Shown: positions 11,467 to 23,945, counted from the stretch's first letter. The stretch is 64,000 nt of DNA from Marsupella aquatica (GCA_973895155.1 OZ316893.1:9858001-9922000); one strand, 5' to 3'. Numbers and translations are program-made. The notes: generated by a model from the sequence alone, not told the origin.

Positions 11467-12357
11467 TGGACCGTCTAGAGAGGTAGTCTAAAATATTAGA
11501 CAAAAGAAGCTCTCCATGTCTGTATTTCCTTGGGCCCACTGTTGCCATGTAGGATGAGTTGAGACTATAAATGAGTGAGATTTAGAGTTCTTGTAAAGCC
11601 CCTGCAGGGTATCTTCTAATTGTACAGTCTAGATTTAATCTTAGATGAAATAGAAAGAACCCAATGGACCCCAGTTTTGTTAAGCCACCTTGAGTAACAG
11701 TAAAATGCCATTTGCAATGAAATGTTTGCTAAGTCTATCCTCAAAATGCACTTTTACCAGTTGAACCTGCAAAACCTAGGAGTAATCTTGCCCCCACAGT
11801 AAGACTCCCCCATCACTGGCATAGAGTCTCCCTCACCAGGGTCCCAGAGTCTCTCCTAGATTAGGGTGTCTCAAACCTGCACATTTCCAAGCATTTCTGT
11901 GCAGCCAGGATGAAAAATATTTGTTTGCAGTCATGACTGAAACTGGAATTTTGGTCAAATTTACTCACCGGGGGGCCTGGATGTGAGACCGCAGGCCCCT
12001 ACAGAAGAGCCCACATCATGAACTTTTCAAAGGGTGCCAACTATTCTTGAAGGGTGCCAATGCACTTTGTGTGGAGCTATTCTTGGTGCGGGTTCACTGA
12101 CTGCAGGCTGAGTTAGTGATGGTCATAATTTGTAGGAACCGCAGATGTTTGGTTAGCAACCTGGCTCGCAACATTCTGGTCACAGGAAACCTCCAGAAAA
12201 CAACGAGTTTGAGATGCCCTGTTGCTTCAAATTAATCAATCATGGCATTCATTCCACCTTTTTTCTTGTATCTTATTTTAACCGTGGCAAACAAACCCAG
12301 CAAGCAGTTTTGGGGATGACAATTCATACACTACTAGAAAGAAAACGAAGGAACGAA

Positions 12358-12523
12358 CCAGGGCTGACAAGTCATACACTGTAAAGTGAAATTAACAAGC
12401 AACCCAGGGCTAATAAGTCACACACCAAAAAAAATGAAGAGGTAAGTAACCCAGGGTTGACAAGTCATACACTGAAAAGTAACACAAGCAGGCAACACAA
12501 CCCAGGTCGGACAAGTCATTCCA
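12358..12523. repeat. degenerate 45-50 bp tandem repeat
   Basis: Four versions of CCCAGGGCTGACAAGTCATAC begin near 12358, 12403, 12450 and 12502. Spacers differ in length and content. Confidence 0.7.
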
Positions 12524-13440
12524 GAGTGTCAATGTCCGTGTAATAAATGACAAGTTAGCTTTATTGACAAAAATAAATTTTCTTGACCTGTAATGAAACA
12601 ATAGATGTGATTGTCTTTTCTTCCACAGCTTACACATGGAAGCCTGTAAGTTACAGTCTTCCACTTACTTGTTTAGCTGTCATGCAATGACACAGAAGTA
12701 AATTATTATATTAGGTAGGGGTCTCAAATATGCACCGTCTGCTCTTTCAGGATAGGGCCAGTGCCTGTAAGGTGACCCGCGGATGAGTTCAAGATTTGTT
12801 GAGCTAGTTTATTTCAGTCCCTCAACATACAGCCAGGCTGCTGTGGGGAGGGGGTGGCCATCCGCAATATGAGAAATCATGTAACCTGAGTGCGTGGCCT
12901 AGGCCTAAGGATGCCCCACACATTTCAGTCGTGTCCTGCCAAACCTAGACCCGGACTGCTGTTAGACTCCCTGCGGGCTATATTAGGGCATCTCAAACCT
13001 CATGTTTCTGCCTTCAATCATGGTGTCCCCACAATCCTGACCCGTGATCAAAACTGATAGTTTTGGGCGCCATTTTTTCCCGCAGCTTCAAGGTTTGACT
13101 CCCTATTTGAGAGCCCCTATTGAATCTTTGATCAAAAAGAAAATGCTCAATTTTCCAGATCAAAGGAAACCAAGGTTTTAGATTGATGCGAGGATTGATG
13201 AAAAGGACAAGGAACCCAACTTATGACAAAATGGCATGGAAGCTGTCTGTCTGGCTCTCATGCCAATTAAAAGTCAGGGCTACGGGTCCCCCAAAAATCA
13301 TTAATGATTCTCTGTACCTTCTACCCACAGGCTGCTGCCCAAAGTATATGCAACGGAAAGAGGTTAAAAACTCTCACGCTTTTGTCCAGCAGACTCTCAC
13401 ATAGTGGTAGCTCATGCGAGTGCGGAGCTGGAGGTGCTAA

Positions 13441-13480
13441 GAGAAGGGTTCCATACGCATACGGGCGCGGAGTGCCCATC
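13441..13480 (+). repeat. Harbinger left terminal inverted repeat
   Basis: About 36-40 bp matching the right end in inverted orientation, preceded by the TAA target copy at 13438-13440. The first few bases (GAGAAGGG) have drifted from the right end's GGGTGGG. Confidence 0.85.
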
Positions 13481-14285
13481 CGCGTGGACCCCACAAGGCC
13501 CCACATCCCCAGCGACTTGGGAGGCCGTTGGCAGACCGGCCCATAGTCGCATGGGACAACAGCGGGCTGCCCCCGCCCCCTCGCTCCCCGGTTTCCCATT
13601 GCCAGCCCTTCTCGCTTCACCCGGCTCCTTCTCACCCGACTCCTGCTTGCTTGCCCGGCTCCTGCGAGCTTGCTTGCCTGACCATGATCCCACGGGGAGT
13701 CGTAGCGCCTTTGCCCAGCCACGAGCCCCGACACCATAGCTCAAGCTCTCGAGCTTCTGAGCTCTCAAGCTTTGGAGCTCAAGATTGATGAGCTTCCACC
13801 ATAGATCTAGCACCTGAATGCAATTGTCGCCGATGCGTTCTACATGTCCGATGTGCTCCTTGCTCAGCTTCATCGCTTTTGAAGCCTCGGCCAATATTGT
13901 AGGTTTTACTGCCAGACCTAAATCAATTCGAGGTCAGTTTCAATTCAACACATTTCCTTGCACACTGCAAGAGGGATGACGCTTTTTGTTGGTGGAGTTC
14001 ATAGCATTGCCCAAGCTTCAACTTTGACTGATCGAAGCTTCATTCTGGGAAATAAGTTTCTCTCATTTCAGGTGTGTACATGAATTGTTCAGTAATTAAA
14101 TTGATATTTTGAATAACATAGAATGCATTCTCGTATGCTGAAATGTGGAATCTCTTAAGAAGGCATTGTGAACGTAGGCTTCAATTTTAGCAATTACCTG
14201 AACTTCATGTTTTCTCCTCTGTTTTATCGCTCCACAACAATTCATTGTCATGGAATGTTCTTAGAAATCCTTGTTTGATTTCTTC

Positions 14286-15751
14286 ATGGCAACCACAAGC
14301 TCTCATATGAGAACTCCCATGGCAGGGGTCATGAATACTGTTGGGGACATATTGGAACAGACAGACCTCCCTGATCTAAATGAATCTGTCCCCACTACTA
14401 GAGCACAGGGCAGACCTCCTCCTCGCAGGTTTCAAGCTGCTTGTGGGCCCCATCCATTCCATTCAATACTGGGAACCCTTGCTTCCTTGATGGCCTCAAT
14501 TGGCACTGTTGTCCACTTGATGATGCCTCTTTTTGAGAGTTCCACCTCTTTTCTACTTGAGTCCATGGACAATACTGAGCTCACCCAATCAACATTATGT
14601 AGAGCATTGTTGTTTTCTCACATAGTGCCAGCATTTTTGCAAGCCATTGGGTTAGTCCATATTCGGCCAAGACAAATTGTTGACCAGTGGTACATTAAAC
14701 CCCGCACATGGCAGAGATTAATAATCTGGATTGATGAAACTCCTTGGGAGGATCCACATCATTTTCAAGAGTTCTTTCGGATCAGTCCTCCATTATTTTT
14801 CTACATATGTGAACTTGTGCACAATGATATGATCACAGACCCTCCTGTGTCATTGCGAATCCTACCTAATCGACAATTGTTGGTAATGAGACAAGTGGCT
14901 CTTGCATTGAGACGTCTGGCTACTGGCGATACTTTTTTGACACTAGGTGAGTTGTTTGGAGTCTCAAAGAGTTCTGCTGTGAAGGTCACTTGGAAATTCA
15001 TTTCCTCTTTGCGAAGGAGGGATGCACATTTCATTCAGTGGCCAGACGAGGCGGGTCTTCTTGAAGTGAAACAAGGATTTCAGGATAGATGGGGTTTTCT
15101 GAATTGTTGTGGAGCTATTCATGGCACTCACTTGCCTATTGAGCTCCCATTTGATGAGGACTCCACCCAGTATTATGATTGGAAACATAAACTCTCAGTC
15201 TCTATGCAAGCAATCTGTGATCAGAAATTGCAATTTTTGGATGTATGTTGTGGGCTGCCTGGAAGCATTCAGAATACAAGATTGATGAGGATGTCCCAAT
15301 TTTATTACCAAGTCACACAGCACCGTACTTGATTGAGTGTCCGACCTCTATTCCGTTGCCAAGATGGTAGGATGCTACAAGAATATATCATTGGGGATGC
15401 AGGGTACCCATTACTCCCCTGGCTGATTGTTCCTTTTGCCAGAGGTGTGTCAGAGCAGACCGATGCTTTTAATTACAAGCTGTCTAGCACACGGATGTGT
15501 GTGGAAAGAGCTTTTGGTAGGTTGAAAGGGACATGGCAAATTCTGAGTAGGGTATTGTGGAAGCCTTGGGCCGATGATCTATTGTTGTTGTGTTCTCCAT
15601 AACCTAATTATTGATAGGAACGATGGGCTGCCAAATGTGGTTTGACAACACTACCCTCCTCATCCACCAGGCTATGCAGGAGTCTTGCATCCCAATTGAA
15701 GAGTGTATAGATGGGGACCAGAAGCAAGAGTGGCTTTGATGGACCATGTAG
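14286..15751 (+). pseudogene. Harbinger DDE nuclease (DDE_Tnp_4), dead
   Basis: The first ATG of the frame is at 14286. The protein has a leader, a helix-turn-helix-like segment (LTLGELFGVSKSSAVKVTWK) and then the DDE_Tnp_4 fold. At the usual GAIDGTH motif it reads CGAIHGTHLPI, and at the usual GSVHDAR motif it reads PGSIQNTRLM, so two of the three catalytic acids are replaced by His and Asn. The third motif, VERAFGRLKG, keeps its Glu. A TGA at 15330-15332 interrupts the frame. Near 15585 the frame shifts into a C-terminal part (CVLHNLIIDRNDGLP) with two further stops, ending at about 15751. This was a transposase and is now inactive. Its partner is the minus-strand gene at 16238-17293. Confidence 0.88.
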
Positions 15752-16237
15752 GATAGTGAGGAATATAGATCAGTAGTACTGTCCATAACAGATCAATTAT
15801 GAAGCCATTGTAATATAATCAATTTTAAAGCAATGCTTCTATTTTCAAAAAGCTTCCAACACCATTCATTTGTGTATTATTTTAGAGTTTAAATCTCAGA
15901 TTTTGTGTATGCAAACCTGTTGTTACCAGGCCAATTAGATGGCAGATCATTCAGACAATATTTTGCACAAATTGAATGTTTGAATTTGAAAGCATCAAAA
16001 TATCTTCTGCAGGATCAAACATTGTTGACAGAGAAATTGATAGATTCTTTGAACGTGTCACTTACAAAACATCAAAATATCTTCTGCGGAAGCAAAAATT
16101 GTCGATCTGAACACCTTCAGTTGTTCTATTCATGATCAGTTTCAAAATTGTACCTAGTTTTGTAGCATTTGTCTTTCTCACTACTAACTACAATCATCAG
16201 ATGGATGTATAGAGACTTGAGAAGAGAAGTAAATCTA

Positions 16238-17293
16238 TCAACTGTCTATTGATTGTCTCAATCCATCTGCAAGGTATCGGACAGAATTGGCAATGAAAGC
16301 AAGAGCATTTGCAACATCCAACCCTGTCTGTCTGGCAGATCGCGTAGCTTCTACTTGAGCTGACAAGGTATCAGCATGTCTCCTATTGTTAAATGAGAGG
16401 AGTTCAATGTGCTCCTCCCTTCTTGCCAGACGGTCCTCTGCAATTGCTTTCACAAAATGATCAGTAACCTTGTGCATCTCATCTCGGGTCCTCTCAAATG
16501 TTTTTTTCCCTTTCCAACCCCTAGTGGTAGATGGCTCAGCATCTCCCTGTCCACATATAGAGGCTGGGCTTCTTCCCATGGGAGATGGGTTGGGGGAGCT
16601 GGTTGGTTGAGAGGGTGTTGATCGCTCCCTACCGGTGTCACCAGTCTGATAAGCAAGAGTTGGCGGATCACGAGTGGTTGGTGGTGGTACATATGAACTA
16701 TCCAAAGGGTCTGCCTCAGTATCTGGGTCCTCATATGCAACATGAGGGCTTTGATCATTTGTGTCACCTCCACCAATGTCTGAATTGCTACTAGACCAGG
16801 GTTGGGATTCAGGATTCTGGCTAGGTCTTGGGTCCATGGATCTACGAACAGCTTCGGAAGCCTCGGCATCTGCTGTGCTGTCAACATACTGATTTGGGTG
16901 TGGATTGACAGCTCTATTTGTCGGGACAAATATCACCATAGCCTCATAAATATCCTCCTGGAATGTAGTGGGCAAGCCTCGATCTTTCTTGTCAGATCTA
17001 TGCAACTCAAAATACCCATCACCACCTGAGGGAGTTTGGGCCTGGAAATCATAAATCTTCTTGAAATCTGTCAATAATTTCTCCCACCTTTTCTTGCATT
17101 GTTTCCAGCCTCTTTGAACATTGTTGGCTTTGCACATCTCGTCAATTTCCTTCCATCTCTGCTCAGCTGTTCGAATTTGTTCTCGGGAGGAATCCAGCTG
17201 GGACTGATCTTGTTGGTATTTCTTGCTGTCCACAAGAACCAGAAGTTCTCTAGTGTCCCATTGAGCACTACCTCATCGATCCTCTGCTGCCAT
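16238..17293 (-). pseudogene. Harbinger Myb/SANT-like DNA-binding protein
   Basis: PIF/Harbinger elements encode a second, Myb-like protein that partners the nuclease. Here the likely start is the ATG at 17293-17291, and a TGA at codon 7 (17275-17273) interrupts it. After that the frame is open for over 340 codons. The N-terminal part has the trihelix pattern: WDTRELLVLVDSKKYQ, RWKEIDEMCKANN, then RGWKQCKKRWEKLLTDFKKI. The middle is rich in Pro, Ser, Asp and Thr. The C-terminal part is predicted helical (EMHKVTDHFVKAIAEDRLA). It is convergent with the nuclease gene. Only the early stop breaks it. A downstream start could give a shortened protein lacking helix 1. Confidence 0.82.
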
Positions 17294-18274
17294 CTCCACA
17301 AGATTCATTTGTAGTTAATTTTAAGTTCAATTTAGTGTATAGTTTGATCCTCCATCAAATTTCAGAGTTCAGATTTATGCAGTGTAGTAGTTGATTCGGG
17401 AGAGAAACAAAATGATTCAATGTAGTCAATGCATTCAAATAGGAGAAACATAGAAAGTTTCTATGCAGTCTCGTAGAGCCGATTGCACTGTCCAAATTGA
17501 ACATAAAACCGACGAGGATTCGTGGATAGAATTTCTCAAAGAGAAATCAAAGCTGGGTTGGACCACTACTGGACGAAAAATGCAGAGAGAGAGAGTAAGT
17601 TGACAGCATTTGCGGATTCAAAACATTGTCCACTTATATTAATTCACAGCTTTGGACCCTTTGGACTTGGTTACATCATACATTGAGCCTACTTGACAAA
17701 GCCTGGTTGATCAATCAGTCCTTGAATTCAGCCCACCTCCAAGCGTAGCTGATCTTCCAGAAACGTCCGCAGCGCAATGAAGCTGTCATGAAACTTACAA
17801 AAAATATCACTAGTGCTCTTTTAGAACAATGGACAAGCTTTGGCAGCAGCTGCACCAATAGCTATGGTGCAAGCTTGGCTCGACAAAAAGCTATGGTGGA
17901 AGCCCGTTTGAATGAACAAAAAGCTATGGCGGGAGTCTTCAGTCAAGCAACCACAAAGTCTGCAGCGCAAAAAGTTTTTGGCGGACACGAACCTCCGCAG
18001 CAGAGCGCACAACAGCCGCAGCCGGGTCGCCAATATTTGGTGGGCAGGGGCGGAACTGCAAAGCCAGGCCCTGGAGCTGCTTTGACCGCCAACTGGCGGT
18101 TTGCCCTAGCAGGGTGACCTCCTGTTGCCCGTTGCCCACAAGGGGCAAGGGCACCCTGCAAGGAGCGGGTGGGCTCGTCCCCCTCCTCACTTCCTCCTCT
18201 CCCCTCACCCTGCGCTCCCTATTAGTATGGGCCCTGCGTGGCAGGGCATCCACAGTCGTTGGGGCTTCCGTGCA

Positions 18275-18313
18275 CATTGGGACTCCGCGCCCGTACACGC
18301 ATGGAACCCACCC
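18275..18313 (-). repeat. Harbinger right terminal inverted repeat
   Basis: Ends in CGCATGGAACCCACCC and is followed by TAA (18314-18316). It pairs with the left end across the ACTCCGCGCCCGTA core. Confidence 0.85.
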
Positions 18314-18316
18314 TAA

Positions 18317-18716
18317 GATGAAATCCTGCGCTAGGTGTACCTCTTTTACAGAAACCCCACCCAAAAGTGGAGATCAGACTACTCTTGTGACACTTAGAAA
18401 AAATGTCAATTTATGGATTTTTTTGGGCAACGAACAGGCAGTGGACTGGCAGCCGACATACGGAAAGCCATTAATGACTTTCCAGGGAATCCCCTTGAAT
18501 CAATTTAATACTCAATGACGTTGTTTCTTCTTGAGCTGTCACAAACTGATGAGGAAGCCCATCTTACTTATAAAGCCTGAAGGGGAAGCCGTGTCAGGTC
18601 TAGGCTTCTAGAATGAAACCTCTAGAGCATGACTCTAGGGCCCCACCAAAGTGTATGTGCATAGACATGGTGATATTGTGTATGACACAAGCCCAATGCC
18701 CGACGTGCATTGCATT
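18317..18716. other. flank of the Harbinger element
   Basis: No gene. It contains a GAGCTGTCACAAACTGATGAGGAAGCC-like segment (about 18532-18556) and a TGAAACCTCTAGA word (about 18613), both of which recur around 48.3-49.0 kb. Confidence 0.4.
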
Positions 18717-19255
18717 GAAGATGTCAAGGTGAGAAAAAGATGTTGAGGTGAGTAAAAGAGGTCAAGGAGAGAAACAGATTTTGAGGTGAGGAAAAGATGT
18801 TGAGAAAAGAAACAAATGTCAAGTAAACAGAACGATGGCAAGGCAAGGCAAGGCAAAGATATTGATTGAGGCGAGGAAAGATAAGGGAAAATATGTTTTG
18901 GTGAGAAAAATATGTTCTTGAAGCCAAAAATGGATGTCAAAGGAGGGCAAAGACATTGAGGCAAGAAAACATGTTGAGGCAAAAAAATGTCAAGACGCCA
19001 AAAGATGTTGAGGCAAGGCAAAGATGTCAAGGTGCATAAAGCAAGAAAATAATTATAGGCTTTGCACGGTAGATGTTGAGGCATGTTATGTGTCATTGCG
19101 GCCATATAGTTGATGCAACCATGTCAAGGCAAGGCAAAGATGTTGAGATGAGGCAAAGATGTTGAGGCAAGGCAAAGATGACGAGGAAAGTTTAGATGTT
19201 GCAGAGAAGCAAAGATGTTGGGTTGAAGCAAAAATATTGAGTGGAGGCAAAGAAG
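18717..19255. repeat. minisatellite with AAGATGTTGAGGC core
   Basis: A long run of short degenerate units such as AAGATGTTGAGGCAAGGC and GAGAAAAAGATGTTGAGG, spacing irregular at about 20-35 bp. The minus strand stays open for about 150 codons because of the biased composition. I do not consider it coding. Confidence 0.8.
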
Positions 19256-22200
19256 TTAGTCATGCTGTGCACACACTCAATATTTTTGCTCAATATTGAG
19301 TAACAATGCACAGAAATGCAAACGAGGCAAGAAAGTTCAGTTGTTTAGACATCTCAGATGTTGTTGCAACCATCCTAACATTATGCACTGTCTCATTCTG
19401 GTCATGAGGATGTTGCGGTTATTGCGACCATCTTGTTGGCAAGCCCAATGCCAAAGCATTGCATAGAAACATTGAGTTAAGGTAAAGAAGTGTTGATTGG
19501 ATGTTGGGGTTTTTAGGTGAATCAAACTGAAAATATTGGATCTGCTATAATTCTTTCTTGCTCATTTCATGTGAAAAGTTTTGTCAATGTGCATATCTTG
19601 TTCAAAATAACACATGGAATTATGTAACTCAAGTCAACTCAAAAATACTGGATAGTGCTCAAATGGGTAGTGAGAATACATGGATAAGAGTTGGGCAAAA
19701 ATCTTTATTGTTGATGATACAAAAGATGGAACAAAAGTGGGGACAAAGGAGGCAAATTGGGGCAAAGAGCTAGGCTCCCGCTTGGGAAAGAATTAGAGCA
19801 TAAGTGAGACTAATATAGAAATGACGGGGCATGTCAAGAAAGGTGGGTCTTGTGAAGAAATAATGTTGGGAGCTTGATTTTATTGGGCTTCATTAAAGGA
19901 GAATTCTTTGAAAAGCTTTTTAAAAAGAATGTTGGAGGTTTGGATGGAATAAAAAAAATTAGAACCATTTTCAAAAGCTCAAAAGAAATAAATAATTTGT
20001 TTTTGTAAAAACTGTCTTCTTCATCTTTATAATTTTAGTTTATTTTGGAAAAAGATGTTATTGTGTGAAAGCTATCTTGTTGAGGAGAGCAAGAACGTGG
20101 GAGGGTGAGGAGGAGTGCAAGAGAGGTGATGGTAAGTGGTGGACCTTGCCACCCAGCGCCCTCACCAATCCCAACACTCACGCCTAAGTGCCCATGGTGC
20201 CCGAACGCCTCCCCGGAATACCTCGAGCAAGTAAACTAGTGCCCCTTGCACCACCCGCGGCCCCTCCCATACGAAGCTGCACTTGCTCTCTAACTCAACT
20301 GCTACTCAACAGTCCTCCCTATCTGCACAAGCAACCAAGCACCTCGGTAAGTAACCCTGTAGGATCTAGAACTTGTCAAGTCTAGCATCCTACTCAAGCT
20401 CAACAGACGTTGGTAAATAGGTCAGCGATAGGTCCTCCTGATGCCATAAGCCGGACCCAGAACCCACGCCCACTGTCCGTCCAGGACAACTCCTTCCTTG
20501 GGTGCAGCCCGGGTTTCCCCTCGTACCTATCCATCACCAACTGACCACCCTGACCTCAGGACATGTTCATGGCCCAAATACCGTAGCTTGTCCTAAAGCT
20601 TGTCCCAAACTTGTCCCAACACGCCGGGACCAGAATGGCCCCGACTCCCGAATCCAACCCACGATTCACACAATTGATGGTCTAGGGGCCCAACTCTCTT
20701 GGGGCTCAACCTCCACACCTACTTGGCCTTGCCCCCCCAACCCAAGCTCCCTTGGGAGTCTGAACGCGGCTTGGCTGCTGTTCGGCGGGATTTGGCAAGC
20801 GAGCGAGCTAACACCCGCAAACCCCAAAAACCCAGGGTACCCCCAGACCTTTCCAACGCACCCAAGAAGTCCTCCAACAGACTTCCCGTTGGGAAGATAT
20901 CGTCATTTCTGTTTGGCGGTTTCCCTTAGTGTCTCTACCACCGCGGCTTACGACTTCGGCTCACCCTTAGCCCCCAGGGAGACACCACTCCTCTCATATA
21001 TACTTCTGGGGACCTGCCACCCCCGGACCAGCTTTGGTCCCTAAATATTTGGTCCCTAAATATTTGGCCCCCAACCCGGATCCCATTGCGCATAATGGGC
21101 GCGCCACCAACTGGCAACGCCCATAACTTTCTTGATAGGCATCCGCAAACGGAGTGCCTTAGCCCGTTATGACCCGGCCGACCCAGTGCTCATGCCTAGG
21201 CCCTCAGGTCTGATCGCCGCTCGAGGCCCTCGACCGGCCCAACCCAGATCGGGCCACCACTTGCGCCCTTACCGTCCGTTGCAAATGGCATCAACTCCAT
21301 TGGCCTTGGGCCCAAGAGGAGCTCACACTCAAGCCCTCAGAACTCAAAGCCCATCCGGAGGTCCGGACAGCCATCCTTGAGCTCGGCCCATTTCCCCTTG
21401 ACCCGACCAGCCATTGGTCAGTCCAAGTCCTTAGTGCCCTGGGCCCTCAGTCTTAACTAATACGTGGACGACGTGCGACCGCTCGAAAGGTAGATTTTAT
21501 TAATTTTGAACTAATAATTATAATTATTACCGGTAATAAGGGAACCCTAAAATCCACTTCTTTTACACGGAGTGAGGCCCAAGGGGCTTAGTGTGTGTCC
21601 CTTGCTTGGCTCCTTGCCTCGCTAGTGCCACGTCTCATTGCCCACCAGTCTCCCCATGCTAAGTCCTCCCCGGATGGCCTATCCGGGCCTGGACCATAAG
21701 AGAGCTCAGCGTCGGAGTCAGCGACGCCAGAGCTAAGTGTTAAGGTAGTCAAATTTTGCGACTTGGTATTAGAATTTACTCTTAGGTCTAGAGTTACAAC
21801 TATATCACAATTAGGGCTATTAGGGCAATTAGGGTTAGGTTAGTCATGCTGTGCACACACTATACCCACACGGTGTTTGCTTGGATAGTAAGAACTCAGT
21901 TCGTGTTACGGAGCCAGTTGAGAGATAGGGAGATCTTGTGTTGTGGATGCTTGGTATGACGGGTCAGCCTAGAATGCAGTAAAGCTCCCCGTAAAGCTAT
22001 TGTGTGTTCCCATGGACGTAGCCTCATGTGGAGATGAACCACATATCTTTCTATGTCGACACTTGTGCGTTGGATGGTTCATGGGCTTGCCGTTGCAAGT
22101 GTCATCTATGGTCAACAAATGACCCCCTCTAGGCTTTTTGAGTTCAAGGTGTGGTCACACAATGCTATTGGAGGGGAACATCTTAATTTTTCTCTCCCCG

Positions 22201-22430
22201 TGTTTCCTATTTCTTCACTCCCCTTGCCACTCCATTCCTCCCCACCTTTTCTTGACTTTGGCACCATTACATAAAAAAAGGCAAAATTAAACAAAAAGAT
22301 GAAAAAATGAGGGAGTTATATGCAAAATGAACCGATTTTGCTTTCTTCTAAAGTCTCATAATCATACTCTATGAAAAAATTTCAAAAGTTTTGTCATGCC
22401 CCAAAAGACTCTCATTCCAACATGTGTACT
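19256..22430. other. GC-rich region, no gene recognised
   Basis: A GC-rich, proline-codon-rich stretch (about 20.1-21.5 kb) resembles a retroelement LTR or leader more than a gene. A TGGTATTAGAA word at about 21763 resembles a methionine-tRNA primer site, but I could not define an LTR. A 22-bp exact repeat occurs at its two ends (19256 and 21840). Confidence 0.4.
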
Positions 22431-22951
22431 TTCTCCAGGAGTTTTGGATCTGGGTGTTCTTGACGGCTTTGGAAAGATCTTGGTGAGGCGGTGAAGATCG
22501 ATATGAATTGCGCCCCAAATGGTCACCAATTAAGCGAGTTACGTCAGATTTAGGTTTCGCCGTTTTTTCACATTGGCTACGCGTTTGGCGATCTTGGCGT
22601 CTTCACGACTCGATTTGGGTCAACGTATGAGCGAGTCACATCGGCTTTAGGCCTTCGCTTTCTCCTCCAATTGGTTGTCGCCTTCGGGAGCTGTAGCCGC
22701 ACGCTCAATCCAGAAGACGGATCTTCACTCGCGTCGACTCTCCAGCGGACAGCTCGACGGGCGCTTCAGCTTTGTTCCTTACTGTTCGTGCACCTGCTCA
22801 ACGGTTTCCTAGGCTAGCGGTGACGCCATTTCTCGGCCTGATGTGGTGGGCTCTCTCCATCGCCTCCCCTTTCTTTTCACCTACCTCGGTTGGGCCTTTT
22901 GTCACTTCTTGATGCGTTTTTGCTTCTATCGGATTGCGGCCTGTCATGTCT

Positions 22952-23119
22952 GCGTTGAGAGTGTTGGCGCGGGGCAAGCGCCCATCCCCACCCCACACTT
23001 CTCCCCCGTCCTCCCCTCCCCCTCGTGGCCGTCTTTGTGTTTGCTCTTCTTCACTGGATCTCTCTCATCTTCGTGATGACCCCATGCCCGATGCTCTGCC
23101 AGTCCCCATCGTCGCCCTA
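22952..23119 (+). pseudogene. N-terminal part of the non-LTR element protein
   Basis: The frame starting at the ATG at 22952 (MSALRVLARGKRP) runs through a Pro/Ser-rich stretch and DLSHLRDDPMPDALPVPIVA to the point where the CACTA terminus CACTAGTAG begins at 23120. The similar Pro/Ser-rich reading resumes right after the other CACTA end. After removing the insert the two sides are not in the same frame, so there is at least one small indel as well. Function unknown. By position it is the leader of the zinc-finger/RT protein. Confidence 0.45.
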
Positions 23120-23420
23120 CACTAGTAGAAACCGGGGGGTATTTAGACCCCATTAAACGACTATTCAGTACCGTATAGGACTTGGAAACGACTGGGAAGG
23201 ACTCTAGTCCTTTATAGGACTGCGAGTCGTATGTTTTGTTACTATAATCAACTGAGTCCTTTATAGAACTGGTTTATAAGTCGTTTAATAGACTGGATTT
23301 TCAGTCTATTTTAGTCTTTGTGTGGGTAGCTTTGGTGAGTCATTTTCAGTCTTTTATGGGCTGCGATGATGAGTCGTTGGGAACGACTAAAAAGGTTATG
23401 GAGGGTAGTCTTTAAATATA
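23120..23420 (+). repeat. CACTA left TIR and subterminal repeats
   Basis: Starts with the TIR CACTAGTAGAAACCGGGG. The next 300 bp repeat words such as AGTCCTTTATAGGACT, GAGTCCTTTATAGAACT, GAGTCGTATG and AAGTCGTTTAATAGAC in both orientations. Such subterminal repeats are the usual TNPA binding sites in CACTA elements. Confidence 0.85.
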
Positions 23421-23945
23421 CTTTGTGGGGTATGTATAAGTCTTTCATGTCAACTGGATATGAGTGATGAAGACCCCACTATACTACTTGGAATGAACCC
23501 ACTCTTGTGCACAAATAACATATTGCATTCATGTTTTATTGTGTACTTGGAATGAACTCACTCTATAAATTCACCATTCATCATGTTAACATTAGAATAC
23601 ATAGTTTCAGAAAGCCATCTTCTATACCATGTACACTAATATGAATTCACAGATTCAAATTTCATAGACTACAAAGAAGGTCACAAAGTATTCCTCTATA
23701 CCATACACACTAATACTGAAATGATAAAATAGATTCAAGTATCATAGACAATCACCATAGAGCCATAGTTTGACATCAATCACTTGTTTCATACATACAG
23801 AATTCAGAAATATCAATGTCACACACAACGTCTCCTTCATCCTCTTTACCAAATGGAAAAATTGGTACAAATATTTCTTGGATCTTTCCAAGGCAATGTC
23901 AAAATGTGACACAATTCACATGATTCTATCTACACTTGCATTCAG

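Larger units (their letters stand above)
10856..13437. other. no gene recognised; two local repeats
   Basis: About 2.6 kb without a convincing gene. It holds a 134-bp duplication (11197-11466) and a degenerate 45-50 bp repeat (12358-12523). Phrases such as GGGTGTCTCAAACCTGCAC at about 11864 and a similar one at about 12985 hint at old dispersed repeats. Confidence 0.45.
13438..18316. mobile_element. complete PIF/Harbinger DNA transposon (inactive)
   Basis: The element spans 13441-18313 (4,873 bp). Its left end reads GAGAAGGGTTCCATACGCAT and its right end, reversed, GGGTGGGTTCCATGCGTGTA. Both continue into the identical word TACGGGCGCGGAGT. TAA flanks both ends (13438-13440 and 18314-18316), the 3-bp duplication expected of this superfamily. 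Inside are the two expected genes, a DDE nuclease on the plus strand and a Myb/SANT-like protein on the minus strand. The GC-rich stretches inside each end also resemble each other in inverted orientation. Both genes carry inactivating changes. Confidence 0.9.

Noticed and set aside
13304-13894. Several overlapping long frames on both strands
   Set aside because: They lie in the GC-rich left end of the Harbinger element, where stop codons are rare by composition.
17788-18364. Frames of 109-141 codons near the right Harbinger end
   Set aside because: GC-rich terminal region of the transposon; no domain, and competing frames on both strands.
18635-19105. 156-codon minus-strand frame
   Set aside because: Produced by the biased minisatellite; repetitive Leu/Ser/Phe content only.
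20502-21044. 180-codon plus-strand frame rich in Pro and Thr
   Set aside because: GC-rich block, no recognisable domain, composition explains the open frame.
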